Assembly: GCF_003675325.1 (NCBI RefSeq)
Contig: NZ_CP033073.1
Location: 4,774,001 to 4,838,000, forward strand
Direction of reading: 5' to 3'
DNA length: 64,000 nt
Origin: Streptomyces dangxiongensis
Lineage (GTDB): Bacteria; Actinomycetota; Actinomycetes; Streptomycetales; Streptomycetaceae
In this document: positions 46,756 through 56,883 of the stretch, one piece after another
Layout: each line of letters opens with the position of its first letter
Position numbering within the stretch: position 1 is the stretch's first letter
Position numbers and translations under genes: made by a program
Notes under the pieces: model-generated
Told to the model about the DNA's origin: nothing
What the model saw: only the letters and a program-made list of their open reading frames with translations
Databases searched by the model: none

Positions 46756-47982
46756 TTGGCACGGAAGATCGGCAGCCGGTACACCGCCCACCAGATCCTG
46801 GGGCGGGGCAGCGCCGGCACGGTGTGGCTGGGCGAGGGACCGGAAGGACCCGTCGCCGTCAAGCTGCTGCGTGAGGACCTCGCCTCCGACCAGGAGCTCG
46901 TCGGACGCTTCGTCCAGGAGCGGACCGCGCTGCTCGGCCTGGAACACCCGCACATCGTCACCGTGCGGGACCTCGTGGTCGACGGCAACGACCTGGCCCT
47001 GGTCATGGACCTCGTGCGCGGCACCGACCTGCGCACCCGCCTGGAGCGGGAGCGGCGGCTCGCCCCGGAGGCGGCCGTGGCGATCGTCGCGGACGTCGCC
47101 GACGCCCTGGCGGCGGCCCACGCGGCCGGGATCGTCCACCGGGACGTCAAACCGGAGAACGTCCTGCTCGACATGCAGGGCCCGCTGGGGCCGGGCGGCG
47201 CCCACCCCGCCCTGCTCACCGACTTCGGCGTCGCCAAGCTGATCGACTCGCCGAAGCGGACCCGCGCCACGAAGATCATCGGTACGCCGGACTACCTCGC
47301 CCCCGAGATCGTCGAGGGCCTGCCGCCCCGGGCCGCCGTGGACATCTACGCGCTGGCCACCGTCCTGTACGAGCTGCTGGCCGGCTTCACGCCCTTCGGC
47401 GGCGGACACCCGGGCGCGGTGCTGCGGCGGCACGTCACCGAGACCGTCGTACCCCTGCCCGGCATCCCCGAGGAGCTGTGGCAATTGCTGGTGCAGTGCC
47501 TGGCCAAGGCGCCCGCCTCCCGGCTGCGCGCCTCGGAGCTGGCGGCCCGGCTGCGCGAGCAGCTTCCGACACTGGCCGGGATACCGCCACTGGAGGTGGA
47601 CGAGCCGGACCCGGCCGAGGAGGAGACGACGGAGGCGGTGCCGGCGGCTCCGGGCGCGCCCGAGCCGGTACGGCGCAAGGGCGCCGTGCCCCTGGTACCC
47701 GGCGCCCGCCCGGACTCCAACCGCGACACGCACACCTCGATGCGGGTCCCCGCGCCGGACGAGCTGGCCGGCGGGGCCCACGGGACCGCGCGCGTCCCCA
47801 GGGCCGCCGGCGCGCCCCGGCCGGGCTCGGCACGGCACCGCGCCGCCGTGCGCCGGCGCCGGATCACGCTGGGCGTGGCCGCGGCGACCCTGGCGGCGGT
47901 CGCGGGCATCGGCGTGTGGCTGGCCTCGGCGGACGGGGACGATCCACCGCCGCGGCCCTCCCACAGCACGTCGGCCCCCTGA
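46756..47982 (+). CDS. pkaB: Membrane Ser/Thr protein kinase, PkaB-like
   Basis: The 408-residue product has a full Hanks kinase domain: LGRGSAGTV loop, VAVKLL lysine, [14 protein letters not shown] and [10 protein letters not shown] charged, Pro-rich linker leads to one membrane span at about 370-391 and a 17-residue external tail, with no sensor domain. The start codon is TTG 46756, supported by AGGAG 6 bp upstream (46747-46751) and by homology beginning MARKIGSRY. It probably shares targets with PkaA, possibly including peptides read by the FHA protein encoded divergently upstream. Confidence 0.92.
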   Translation: MARKIGSRYTAHQILGRGSAGTVWLGEGPEGPVAVKLLREDLASDQELVGRFVQERTALLGLEHPHIVTVRDLVVDGNDLALVMDLVRGTDLRTRLERERRLAPEAAVAIVADVADALAAAHAAGIVHRDVKPENVLLDMQGPLGPGGAHPALLTDFGVAKLIDSPKRTRATKIIGTPDYLAPEIVEGLPPRAAVDIYALATVLYELLAGFTPFGGGHPGAVLRRHVTETVVPLPGIPEELWQLLVQCLAKAPASRLRASELAARLREQLPTLAGIPPLEVDEPDPAEEETTEAVPAAPGAPEPVRRKGAVPLVPGARPDSNRDTHTSMRVPAPDELAGGAHGTARVPRAAGAPRPGSARHRAAVRRRRITLGVAAATLAAVAGIGVWLASADGDDPPPRPSHSTSAP

Positions 47983-48116
47983 CCGGCCGGGGGTCCCGCG
48001 AGCGGCCCCCTCCGTGCTCCCGCCCGCCCGTCGTCCGGGCCCGCCCGCCGGCCCCGCCCGCGCCGGTCGGCCGGGAGGCGGGCGGGACCGCTTGCCGCAG
48101 CCGTTACGCTGGAGGC

Positions 48117-49223
48117 GTGGCAGTCGTCGATGTATCCGAAGAGCTGAAGTCCCTCTCCTCGACCATGGAGTCGATCGAGGCCGTCCTGGACCTCGATACG
48201 ATGAGGGCAGAAATCGCCGCGCTCGAGGAGCAGGCGGCGGCCCCGTCCCTCTGGGACAACCCGGACGAGGCACAGAAGGTCACCAGCAAGCTCTCCCACC
48301 TCCAGGCGGAGGTCAGGAAGGCGGAGGCGCTGCGCGGCCGGATCGACGACCTCGCGGTCCTCTTCCAGATGGCCGAGGAGGAGGACGACTCGGACACCCG
48401 CGCCGAGGCCGAGTCCGAGCTGACCTCGGTGCGCAAGGCGCTGGACGAGATGGAGGTCCGTACCCTCCTGTCCGGTGAGTACGACGCCCGTGAGGCACTC
48501 GTCAACATCCGTGCCGAGGCCGGCGGCGTCGACGCCGCCGACTTCGCCGAGAAGCTCCAGCGCATGTACCTGCGCTGGGCCGAGCAGCGCGGCTACAAGA
48601 CCGAGATCTACGAGACGTCGTTCGCCGAAGAGGCCGGCATCAAGTCGACCACCTTCGCCGTGCAGGCGCCGTACGCCTACGGCACGCTCTCCGTCGAGCA
48701 GGGCACGCACCGCCTCGTGCGCATCTCCCCGTACGACAACCAGGGCCGCCGCCAGACCTCCTTCGCGGGCGTCGAGATCCTTCCGGTGGTCGAGCAGACC
48801 GACCACATCGAGATCGACGAGTCCGAACTGCGGGTGGACGTCTACCGCTCCTCCGGCCCCGGCGGCCAGGGCGTGAACACCACCGACTCCGCGGTGCGGC
48901 TCACCCACCTGCCCACCGGCATCGTGGTCTCCTGCCAGAACGAGCGGTCGCAGATCCAGAACAAGGCGACCGCGATGAACGTCCTCCAGGCCAAGCTGCT
49001 GGAGCGGCGCCGCCAGGAGGAGCAGGAGAAGATGAACGCCCTCAAGGGCGACGGCGGCAACTCCTGGGGCAACCAGATGCGTTCGTACGTGCTGCACCCG
49101 TACCAGATGGTCAAGGACCTGCGCACCGAGCACGAGGTGGGCAACCCCGAGGCCGTGTTCAACGGTGAGATCGACGGCTTCCTGGAGGCCGGCATTCGCT
49201 GGCGCAAGCAGCAGGAGAAGTAA
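48117..49223 (+). CDS. prfB: Peptide chain release factor 2
   Basis: RF2 ends translation at UGA and UAA codons. The 368-residue product has the GGQ motif in [10 protein letters not shown], which triggers peptidyl-tRNA hydrolysis, and the coiled N-terminal domain ([26 protein letters not shown]). The codon-recognition tripeptide, SPF in E. coli, reads SPY here ([15 protein letters not shown]). The start is GTG 48117 with GGAGG 2-6 bases upstream. The gene is one uninterrupted frame, without the programmed UGA frameshift that controls prfB in many other bacteria. A strong terminator follows. Confidence 0.96.
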   Translation: MAVVDVSEELKSLSSTMESIEAVLDLDTMRAEIAALEEQAAAPSLWDNPDEAQKVTSKLSHLQAEVRKAEALRGRIDDLAVLFQMAEEEDDSDTRAEAESELTSVRKALDEMEVRTLLSGEYDAREALVNIRAEAGGVDAADFAEKLQRMYLRWAEQRGYKTEIYETSFAEEAGIKSTTFAVQAPYAYGTLSVEQGTHRLVRISPYDNQGRRQTSFAGVEILPVVEQTDHIEIDESELRVDVYRSSGPGGQGVNTTDSAVRLTHLPTGIVVSCQNERSQIQNKATAMNVLQAKLLERRRQEEQEKMNALKGDGGNSWGNQMRSYVLHPYQMVKDLRTEHEVGNPEAVFNGEIDGFLEAGIRWRKQQEK

Positions 49224-49235
49224 GTTTGTCGACAT

Positions 49236-49270
49236 GACAACTGCCGCCCCCGGGGCGGCAGTTGTCTTTT
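49236..49270 (+). terminator. Strong terminator of prfB
   Basis: GACAACTGCCGCCCC (49236-49250) and GGGGCGGCAGTTGTC (49252-49266) are perfectly complementary over 15 bp and are followed by TTTTGTCT. This is the most canonical intrinsic terminator in the window. Confidence 0.92.
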
Positions 49271-49493
49271 GTCTGGGTTTTACATCACACTCACAGGCGC
49301 CATCTAGCCCTAAACGCCGCCCCGGTGGACATTGCGCCCGCAACGGCCTTGACGTTGCTTTGAAAAATCGGAAAGGTGAGCCGCGGCATGCGTACGGTCT
49401 GGGGCGCATGTGAACCGGGGGAATGAGTTGACGCGATCTTCGTCACCGGCTGCCTCCGTCGATCACGGCCTGCCCCACACGCCGCCTCATTGA

Positions 49494-50489
<996 letters not shown>

Positions 50490-50528
50490 CCGTGGCCACG
50501 CGGTCACCCACCGCACGCACGGCATGTA

Positions 50529-50565
50529 CGTAAGGGCCCGGAGCCAGGCGCTCCGGGCCCTTACG
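50529..50565. terminator. Bidirectional terminator between convergent genes
   Basis: CGTAAGGGCCCGGAG (50529-50543) pairs perfectly with CTCCGGGCCCTTACG (50551-50565) around a 7-base loop. It separates the LAETG protein gene from the minus-strand zinc-ribbon gene. Confidence 0.85.
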
Positions 50566-50627
50566 GGCGTTTCCGTGTCTTCCGCGCTCCCCGCGCGTCC
50601 ACGCCCCCGCCGGCGCTCCGCGGGCTG

Positions 50628-50819
50628 CTACGCGGTCTGGTGCGCCAGCAGCGCCACCGCGGCGATCAGCACCGCCAGCAGCGCGATCAGCGCCACCGGG
50701 TTCAGCCCCGCGAGGAAGCCTTCCTGCTGCAGGCGCTGGCGGTTGGCACGGCACACCGGGCACCGGCCCTCGCTCACGGGCGCGGCACAGTTCGCGCACA
50801 CCAACCGGTCGTACGTCAT
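50628..50819 (-). CDS. Small zinc-ribbon membrane protein
   Basis: The 63-residue product begins [27 protein letters not shown], a four-cysteine CxxC...CxxC zinc ribbon, and ends in a hydrophobic segment ([20 protein letters not shown]) that forms one membrane span. ATG 50819 has GAGGAGG 6 bp upstream, which strongly supports this start; the frame extends to 51026 without one. It would be a tail-anchored protein with a cytoplasmic zinc ribbon. It is divergent from ftsE. I know no function for it; such mini-proteins occur in other streptomycetes as hypotheticals. Confidence 0.85.
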   Translation of the reverse strand: MTYDRLVCANCAAPVSEGRCPVCRANRQRLQQEGFLAGLNPVALIALLAVLIAAVALLAHQTA

Positions 50820-51078
50820 GCGCTCGCCCTCCTCGCGCCGTCCATCACACATACAACGCTCACGGGAACGCGAACGTTCCCTGCGTTCCCCATCCACTGT
50901 GCCAGGTTCCCGTGCGGCGTGCGTGGGGCCCCGGGAAGCAGGGGCGTGGGAGGGGGCCGGGGTGGGCAGCCGGTACAAAAACGTACATCTCTTGCCCAAC
51001 CTCAGCCTGCGACTGCACTTGCACACCGGGTTCGCGTATGGTCACGCTCATCTACCCCCGGCGACCCGTGGTGCATCC

Positions 51079-51768
51079 GTGATCCGATTCGACAACGTCT
51101 CCAAGGTCTACCCCAAGCAGACCCACCCCGCACTCAGGGATGTCTCCCTGGAGGTGGAGAAGGGCGAGTTCGTCTTCCTCGTGGGGTCCTCCGGCTCCGG
51201 GAAGTCGACCTTCCTGCGGCTCGTCCTGCGCGAGGAGCGGTGCAGTCACGGCCAGGTGCACGTGCTGGGCAAGGACCTCGCGCGCCTGTCCAACTGGAAG
51301 GTGCCGCAGATGCGCCGCCAGCTCGGCACGGTCTTCCAGGACTTCCGGCTGCTGCCCAACAAGACGGTCGCGGAGAACGTGGCCTTCGCGCAGGAGGTCA
51401 TCGGCAAGTCGCGCGGCGAGATCCGCAAATCCGTGCCGCAGGTGCTCGACCTCGTCGGGCTCGGCGGCAAGGAGGACCGCAGGCCGGGCGAGCTGTCCGG
51501 CGGTGAGCAGCAGCGCGTGGCCATCGCGCGCGCGTTCGTCAACCGGCCGAAGCTGCTGATCGCCGACGAACCCACCGGCAACCTCGACCCGCAGACCTCC
51601 GTCGGCATCATGAAGCTGCTCGACCGCATCAACCGGACGGGCACCACCGTCATCATGGCGACGCACGACCAGAACATCGTGGACCAGATGCGCAAGCGCG
51701 TCATCGAGCTGGAGAAGGGCCGCCTCGTCCGCGACCAGGCCCGCGGCGTCTACGGCTACCAGCACTGA
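51079..51768 (+). CDS. ftsE: Cell-division ATP-binding protein FtsE
   Basis: The 229-residue ABC ATPase has Walker [10 protein letters not shown], signature [19 protein letters not shown], Walker [13 protein letters not shown] and the switch His in MATHDQN. FtsE partners FtsX in a complex that controls peptidoglycan hydrolases at the division site or hyphal septum. The start is GTG 51079 ([14 protein letters not shown]), matching FtsE proteins elsewhere, although the ribosome-binding site is weak. A gap of 36 bp leads to ftsX. Confidence 0.97.
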   Translation: MIRFDNVSKVYPKQTHPALRDVSLEVEKGEFVFLVGSSGSGKSTFLRLVLREERCSHGQVHVLGKDLARLSNWKVPQMRRQLGTVFQDFRLLPNKTVAENVAFAQEVIGKSRGEIRKSVPQVLDLVGLGGKEDRRPGELSGGEQQRVAIARAFVNRPKLLIADEPTGNLDPQTSVGIMKLLDRINRTGTTVIMATHDQNIVDQMRKRVIELEKGRLVRDQARGVYGYQH

Positions 51769-51804
51769 CCGCCCCCAGTTCCCGAAAGGCCTGAAGAACC
51801 CGCC

Positions 51805-52722
51805 ATGCGCGCCCAGTTCGTCCTGTCGGAGATCGGTGTCGGTCTCCGCCGCAACCTGACGATGACCTTCGCCGTCATCGTCTCCGTCGCCCTGTCCCTG
51901 GCCCTCTTCGGCGGCTCACTGCTGATGAGCGACCAGGTCAGCACCATGAAGGGCTACTGGTACGACAAGGTCAACGTCTCGATCTTCCTGTGCAACAAGC
52001 ACGACGCGGAGAACGACGTGCACTGCGCCAAGGGCGCCGTCACCGAGGACCAGAAGAAGCAGATCCTCGTCGACCTGAAGAAGATGCCCGTCGTCGAGAA
52101 CGTGACCCACGAGTCGCAGGACGAGGCGTACAAGCACTACAAGGAGCAGTTCGGCAACTCCCCGCTGGCCGGCTCGCTGACGCCGGACCAGATGCAGGAG
52201 TCGTACCGGATCAAGCTCGAGGACCCGCAGAAGTACCAGGTGATCGCCACCGCGTTCAACGGACGCGACGGCGTGCAGTCGGTGCAGGACCAGAAGGGCA
52301 TCCTGGACAACCTCTTCCAGCTCCTCAACCTGATGAACCGCGGCGCGCTCGGGGTGATGGCGATGATGCTGATCGTCGCTCTGCTGCTGATCGTCAACAC
52401 CGTGCGCGTGTCCGCGTTCAGCCGCCGGCGCGAGACCGGCATCATGCGTCTGGTCGGTGCCTCGGGCTTCTACATCCAGGCGCCCTTCATCGCCGAGGCG
52501 GCGGTCGCCGGGCTCATCGGCGGCGGTCTCGCCTGTGTGGGCCTCGTGGTCGGCCGGTACTTCACCATCGACCACGGCATGGACCTCTCCCACAAGCTCA
52601 CGCTCATCAACTTCGTCGGCTGGGACGCGGTGTTGACGAAGCTGCCGCTGATCCTCGCCACCAGCGTGCTGATGCCGGCACTTGCGGCGTTCTTCGCGCT
52701 GCGCAAGTACCTGAAGGTGTGA
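51805..52722 (+). CDS. ftsX: Cell-division permease-like protein FtsX
   Basis: The 305-residue product has the FtsX layout: a cytoplasmic start MRAQFVLSEIGVGLRRNLTMTFAVIVSVALSL, one span, an extracytoplasmic domain of about 130 residues with Cys68/Cys79-type pair (LCNKHDAENDVHCAK), then three more spans (LGVMAMMLIVALLLIV and two further). It forms the membrane half of FtsEX and transmits ATP hydrolysis to extracellular cell-wall hydrolases. AAAGG lies upstream of ATG 51805. A terminator follows 12 bp after the stop. Confidence 0.96.
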   Translation: MRAQFVLSEIGVGLRRNLTMTFAVIVSVALSLALFGGSLLMSDQVSTMKGYWYDKVNVSIFLCNKHDAENDVHCAKGAVTEDQKKQILVDLKKMPVVENVTHESQDEAYKHYKEQFGNSPLAGSLTPDQMQESYRIKLEDPQKYQVIATAFNGRDGVQSVQDQKGILDNLFQLLNLMNRGALGVMAMMLIVALLLIVNTVRVSAFSRRRETGIMRLVGASGFYIQAPFIAEAAVAGLIGGGLACVGLVVGRYFTIDHGMDLSHKLTLINFVGWDAVLTKLPLILATSVLMPALAAFFALRKYLKV

Positions 52723-52733
52723 CGCATGCCAAG

Positions 52734-52768
52734 AGGGCCGTACGGGCATCCGCCCGTACGGCCCTTCG
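52734..52768 (+). terminator. Terminator after ftsX
   Basis: AGGGCCGTACGGGC (52734-52747) and GCCCGTACGGCCCT (52752-52765) form a perfect 14-bp stem with a 4-base loop, followed by TCGCG. Confidence 0.8.
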
Positions 52769-52789
52769 CGTTGTCCTAGACTCACCGCC

Positions 52790-53971
52790 ATGTCAGGCCG
52801 TGACCCGTTCTGTCAGCCCCGCCGCACGCGCCGCGGGGCCGCCCTGGCATTGGTCTTCGCGGGCGTGCTGGCCGCCGGCGCCGCCACCGGCTGCTTCCCG
52901 GAGCCCGCGCCCGCGCACGAGTCCGCCGCCGGGCCGTTGGGCCCGGCCACCCGGCACGAGGCCGTGCAGCGGGCCGCCGCCGAGGCGATGGCCGACGGCA
53001 AGTCCCCGATGGAGGCCGCCGAACGGGCCGTGAGCCGCAGCGGGGACCGCTGGGGCGCGGTCTACTCCGAGGGCGAGTACGAGGAGTTCCAGGAGGCCCT
53101 CGACGGCCGCTACACCGGCGTCGGGCTGTCGGCGCGACGGGAGCCCGACGGCCGGATCGAGGTGACGGGGGTGCAGCCCGGCTCGCCCGCCGCCGACGCC
53201 GGGATCCGCACCGGGGACCGGCTGCGCAGCGTCGACGGCAGCAGGGTCGACGGCCGGCCGGTCACCGAGGTGGTCTCCCTGCTGCGCGGGGACGCCCCGG
53301 CCGCGCACGCCCACGACGCCCCGGCCGGTACGACGGTCCGGCTCGGCCTCCAGCGGGGCACGCGCGCGTGGACCGAGTCCCTGCGCCGGGCCCGGCTGTC
53401 CACCCACTCCGTGACCGCGCGCCGGCTGCCCGGCGGGGTCACCGTCGTGCGGATCGCCGCGTTCACCAAGGGTTCCGCCGACGCGGTCCGCGAGGCCCTG
53501 CGCGCCGCCCCGGCCGACGGCGGGACCATCCTCGACCTGCGGGGCAACTCCGGCGGCCTGGTCACCGAGGCGGTGGACACCGCCTCCGGGTTCCTGGACG
53601 GCGGCCTGGTCGCCACCTACGACGTCGACGGCGTCCAGCGCGCCCTGCACGCGCACACCGGCGGCGACACCGACCGGCCCCTGGTGGTCCTCGTCGACGG
53701 CGGCACCATGAGCGCGGCCGAGCTGCTCACCGGCGCCCTCCAGGACCGGGGCCGCGCGGTCGTGATCGGCTCCCGCACCTTCGGCAAGGGCTCCGTCCAG
53801 ATGCCGACCGAGCTGCCCGACGGCTCGGTGGCCGAGCTGACCGTCGGCCACTACCGCACCCCCTCGGGACACGCCGTCGACGGCCGGGGCATCACCCCGG
53901 ACCTGGAGGCGGGCCCGGAGGCCCTGGGGCGGGCCGAGACGGTCCTCACGGGCCTGGGCGACCCTTCCTAG
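52790..53971 (+). CDS. S41 family carboxy-terminal processing protease, probable lipoprotein
   Basis: The 393-residue product has a signal peptide with a lipobox-like AATGC (Cys35), a PDZ domain (about 115-190, [30 protein letters not shown]), and the S41 core with nucleophile Ser308 in [10 protein letters not shown] and general base Lys333 in TFGKGSVQ. CtpA-like proteases cleave proteins in the envelope, often after PDZ binding of a C-terminus. Position after ftsEX hints at processing of cell-wall enzymes or regulators. ATG 52790 starts a clear signal sequence. Confidence 0.92.
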   Translation: MSGRDPFCQPRRTRRGAALALVFAGVLAAGAATGCFPEPAPAHESAAGPLGPATRHEAVQRAAAEAMADGKSPMEAAERAVSRSGDRWGAVYSEGEYEEFQEALDGRYTGVGLSARREPDGRIEVTGVQPGSPAADAGIRTGDRLRSVDGSRVDGRPVTEVVSLLRGDAPAAHAHDAPAGTTVRLGLQRGTRAWTESLRRARLSTHSVTARRLPGGVTVVRIAAFTKGSADAVREALRAAPADGGTILDLRGNSGGLVTEAVDTASGFLDGGLVATYDVDGVQRALHAHTGGDTDRPLVVLVDGGTMSAAELLTGALQDRGRAVVIGSRTFGKGSVQMPTELPDGSVAELTVGHYRTPSGHAVDGRGITPDLEAGPEALGRAETVLTGLGDPS

Positions 53972-54027
53972 CCGCCCGTAATCGGCTGTACGCGCACCCC
54001 CTCCCTGGTGCGAAAATGGTCGGCACT

Positions 54028-54507
54028 ATGGCTAAGGAACAAGGGCGCAAGCTGATCGCGCAGAACAAGAAGGCGCGGCACGACTACCACATCCTCGACA
54101 CCTACGAGGCCGGCCTGGTCCTCATGGGCACCGAGGTGAAGTCGCTGCGCCAGGGGCGGGCCTCGCTGGCCGACGGCTTCGTGCAGCTCGACGGGCACGA
54201 GGCGTGGCTGCACAACGTGCACGTCCCCGAGTACGTCCAGGGCACCTGGACCAACCACAGCGCCCGCCGCAAGCGGAAGCTCCTGCTGCACCGCGCGGAG
54301 ATCGACAAGCTGGAGGCGAAGTCGCAGGAGACGGGTCACACGATCGTGCCCCTCGCCCTGTACTTCAAGGACGGCCGGGCCAAGGTCGAGATCGCGCTGG
54401 CCCGGGGCAAGAAGGAGTTCGACAAGCGCCAGACCCTGCGGGAGAAGCAGGACCGGCGGGAGACGGAGCGGGTGATCTCCGCCGCACGCCGGCGCCAGCG
54501 CGGCTAG
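54028..54507 (+). CDS. smpB: SsrA-binding protein SmpB
   Basis: The 159-residue product is a typical Smp[37 protein letters not shown], the beta-barrel that binds tmRNA, and a basic C-terminal tail ([29 protein letters not shown]). SmpB brings tmRNA to stalled ribosomes. ATG 54028 (MAKEQGRKL) matches the usual start; ATG 54016 is an in-frame alternative. It is followed at 97 bp by its RNA partner ssrA, the commonest arrangement. Confidence 0.97.
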   Translation: MAKEQGRKLIAQNKKARHDYHILDTYEAGLVLMGTEVKSLRQGRASLADGFVQLDGHEAWLHNVHVPEYVQGTWTNHSARRKRKLLLHRAEIDKLEAKSQETGHTIVPLALYFKDGRAKVEIALARGKKEFDKRQTLREKQDRRETERVISAARRRQRG

Positions 54508-54553
54508 CGGGGCCGGCGGGGGAACACGCTGGCACGTGGCCGCGTTGTTCCCG

Positions 54554-54559
54554 TACAAT
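54554..54559 (+). promoter_or_regulatory. -10 element of the ssrA promoter
   Basis: TACAAT is an exact match to a sigma-70-type -10 box, 46 bp upstream of the mature tmRNA 5' end. A TGGCAC element 18 bp upstream is a weak -35. A transcript from here would need 5' processing, as is known for tmRNA. Confidence 0.55.
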
Positions 54560-54604
54560 GGCGTCTGCACCTCACAGCGGGTGCGCACTTTGAGAAATAC
54601 ACAT

Positions 54605-54969
54605 GGGGATGATCGGTTTCGACAGCGGCTGTCGAAGCAGGGGAAGCGTGTCGAGGAAGCGGCCATGATCTCGTAAACCACAGGCCGAAAAAATAATCGC
54701 CAACACCAAGCGCGATTCCTTCGCCCTCGCTGCCTAAGTAGCGACTTGCGAAGTGTCAGCCCGGGGCTGTTCCCGACCCGGATCCTGGCATCAGCTAGGG
54801 AACTAAACCTTGATCCCGGTCACGGGGTGAAGAGGGAAACCAAACAGTGACTGAGCCCGTCGGAGACTTGTCCGCGTGATCTCCGGGGCCGAGAAAAACG
54901 TAGCGGACTGCACACGGAGAAGCCCTGATTCCGCACCGTTGGACGCGGGTTCGATTCCCGCCATCTCCA
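54605..54969 (+). ncRNA. ssrA: Transfer-messenger RNA (tmRNA)
   Basis: The 5' end GGGGATGATCGGTTTCGAC and the 3' T-arm plus acceptor GGTTCGATTCCCGCCATCTCC are diagnostic. GGGGATG pairs with CATCTCC (one G-U) to form the acceptor stem; the discriminator A is at 54969 and CCA is not encoded. The tag frame starts at GCC 54699 and reads ANTKRDSFALAA, stopping at TAA 54735-54737, ending in the LAA degradation signal recognised by ClpXP-type proteases. At 12 residues it is shorter than the 16-residue tag I recall for S. coelicolor. With SmpB it rescues stalled ribosomes. Confidence 0.97.
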
Positions 54970-55010
54970 CGATCGGGAGGCCCCCGGGGCCTCCCACCTC
55001 CCATGTGGGC

Positions 55011-55043
55011 GAAGGCCCCGCCGCACGCAGCGGCGGGGCCTTC
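55011..55043 (+). terminator. Terminator after ssrA
   Basis: GAAGGCCCCGCCGC (55011-55024) pairs perfectly with GCGGCGGGGCCTTC (55030-55043). A smaller hairpin GGAGGCCCC/GGGGCCTCC precedes it at about 54977-54995. It may also serve the convergent regulator gene. Confidence 0.8.
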
Positions 55044-55082
55044 GTCATGCCCGCCCCGCGCCCGGCGCACCGGGCGTCCCGC

Positions 55083-56459
55083 TCAGGCCGGCGGTGTGTC
55101 CTTCCCTCCCTCTTCCCGGTCCCCGCCCCCGTCCGCGCCCGTGTTCTCGTCGAGGAGGCCCGGATCGGGCAGCTCCTCCTCGACAGGGACGGCGGACACG
55201 AAGTTCGGTCCGACGGTGAGCCGCAGACGGGGGCCCAGCTCCACGGTCACGAACGACTTGGTGCGCGCCACCACGCCGCGGAACCCCTCCAGCGCGGGCT
55301 GGGGCACCACCAGGCGTTCGCCGTGCTGCGGCACGGAGAAGGTCTCGGCCCCCGGTGACAGCCGGCCGCGTGACCCGCCGGAGCGATGGGTGGAGCGCAG
55401 CGGCCGGCGGACGCCCGGGTACAGGGCCGCGTACAGGCCGGCGAAGGTGTTGAGGTGTCCCAGCCCGGCCGCCGTCAGCCGGCAGACGCAGACGCCCTCG
55501 ATCTGCCGCTGTTCGACCAGGTGGGGCGGCAGGCGCGCGGCGTCGGCGGCCAGCAGCCTGGTCACCGCCCACAGCCCGCCCTCGGCGCGGGACGCGTACG
55601 CCTCCACGTTGAACAGGTCCACGAGCAACTGCCAGTACGTGGACGGCTGGGCGTTGCGGTGGAACTGTTCCAGCCGGGGGGCTATGCGGCCCAGCTCCCG
55701 GGCGTACACCTGGTTCCAGCGGGCCAGGGCGAGCTGGGCGTTGGCCTGCCGGTCCCGGTCGGTGTCGAAGTCGGCGATGACCCGCTCCCGCTCCGCCCGT
55801 ACGTGCGTCTGCCGCAGCTCGCCCAGTTCGTAGGTCAGGACGCGTCGGGTGCGCTGTACGGGCCGGCCGTAGGCGGTGGCCAGTTCGATCAGGTCCGGGT
55901 CGTCGGGCGCCGGTCCCTTCCACGGCCCCGGGGCGGGTACGTACCGCTCGGCGAGGGCCTCGATCAGCTCCGCGGCCCGCTCCTGGCGCAGCCGGACGGC
56001 CGGGGTGCGGTTGACGGCGCGCTCCAGGGTGGCCCGCGATATGGCGAACAGGGCCGCCACCTGGTCGAGGAAGCGGGGCCGCCGGCTGGGCACGATGCCC
56101 TCGTTCTCGAACCGCCGGTAGTTCTTGGGCGACACCCCGAGCGCGTCCACCACGTCCCGGGCCCGCAGACCGCAGGCGCGCCGCACGTCGGCGATGTCCC
56201 AGGAGGCGTGGCGCTGGTGGTTCATCAGCGTGGAGGGGTGGGTGCCCAGCGCCCGGGCGAGGGCGCGCACCCGGGGCGGATCTGGCACTCGGTGCCCGTT
56301 CTCGTAGGCGAGGATCTGCGCCTTGGTGGTGCCGACCTCCCGCGCCAGCTCCTCCGCCGTCAGGGCGACCGCGCCGGGACGCGCGTAGATGTTCATGCGG
56401 AGCGCGCGCAGCTCCGACGGGCTGAAATCGGCCAGGCCCCGTGCCATGAGCGTGCTCAT
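55083..56459 (-). CDS. XRE-family regulator with two helix-turn-helix domains
   Basis: The 458-residue product has two HTH units: LTAEELAREVGTTKAQILAYENGHRVP (about residues 30-60) and CGLRARDVVDALGVSPKNYRRFENEGIVP (about 90-120). A long helical region follows with LIELATAYGRPVQRTRR, then a mixed C-terminal part and an acidic tail. No enzyme motif is apparent. ATG 56459 is directly preceded by GAGGAGG, too close for ideal spacing; ATG 56447 (MARGLADF) is 12 bp downstream and may be used. It is convergent with ssrA. Its role is unknown. Confidence 0.78.
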   Translation of the reverse strand: MSTLMARGLADFSPSELRALRMNIYARPGAVALTAEELAREVGTTKAQILAYENGHRVPDPPRVRALARALGTHPSTLMNHQRHASWDIADVRRACGLRARDVVDALGVSPKNYRRFENEGIVPSRRPRFLDQVAALFAISRATLERAVNRTPAVRLRQERAAELIEALAERYVPAPGPWKGPAPDDPDLIELATAYGRPVQRTRRVLTYELGELRQTHVRAERERVIADFDTDRDRQANAQLALARWNQVYARELGRIAPRLEQFHRNAQPSTYWQLLVDLFNVEAYASRAEGGLWAVTRLLAADAARLPPHLVEQRQIEGVCVCRLTAAGLGHLNTFAGLYAALYPGVRRPLRSTHRSGGSRGRLSPGAETFSVPQHGERLVVPQPALEGFRGVVARTKSFVTVELGPRLRLTVGPNFVSAVPVEEELPDPGLLDENTGADGGGDREEGGKDTPPA

Positions 56460-56725
56460 CCTCCTCGGGAGGACCACTTTAGGGGTACCATTTCCAGGCC
56501 ACGACCGTTTCACATCGTCAGGCGGCGGTCGCAACTCACCTGGTCCGCTTTGCTTTTAGGCGGCTGAACCGGTGGATGCGCCCGCCGAAATGCGCGAGGT
56601 TGGACGACGTCGGCCGCAGGTTCGTCACTGTGGTCCACGTAGCTCGGTTGTGAAAGTGGCCCTGGCCCCCACGGTGTCGACGCCGTCGGCGGGGGCGCAG
56701 GGCCGGCGTGTGGGAGCGAGACCCC

Positions 56726-56755
56726 GAAGGTCCCCTGTTACCGCAGGGGGCCTTC
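56726..56755 (-). terminator. Hairpin downstream of the 40-residue gene
   Basis: GAAGG-N-CCCCTG (56726-56737) pairs with CAGGGG-N-CCTTC (56744-56755), with one internal mismatch, 5 bp after the stop codon of the small gene at 56761. Confidence 0.6.
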
Positions 56756-56760
56756 CGCCG

Positions 56761-56883
56761 TCAGAAGATGTTTTCCAGTTGGTGTCGCAGCCAGGCACCC
56801 AGTGCCTGGAGCGCCAGCCAGCCGAAGATCCTCCGGGCGGTCTTCCGGTTGTCACGCCCGCCGCCGTCGGGCGGGTCCTCCAC
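56761..56883 (-). CDS. Probable 40-residue amphipathic protein
   Basis: This frame is too short for usual ORF calling. It starts at GTG 56883 with GGAGG (56891-56895) at an ideal 7-bp spacing, and stops at TGA 56761-56763, directly before a terminator-like hairpin. The product runs from an acidic, Gly-rich start (VEDPPDGGGRDNRK) into a helix-like second half containing RRIFGWLALQALGAWLRHQ and ends LENIF. The second half has Trp, Leu and Arg spaced as in an amphipathic, possibly membrane-surface, helix. It lies between the XRE and MFS genes. I do not recognise a family. Confidence 0.6.
   Translation of the reverse strand: MEDPPDGGGRDNRKTARRIFGWLALQALGAWLRHQLENIF

Noticed and set aside
54795..55070. 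Three minus-strand ORFs opposite ssrA
   Set aside because: They are shadows of the tmRNA gene and its terminator.
54950..55083. Attachment site for an integrated element at the ssrA 3' end
   Set aside because: I looked for a second copy of the tmRNA 3' sequence in the window and for integrase genes, and found neither.
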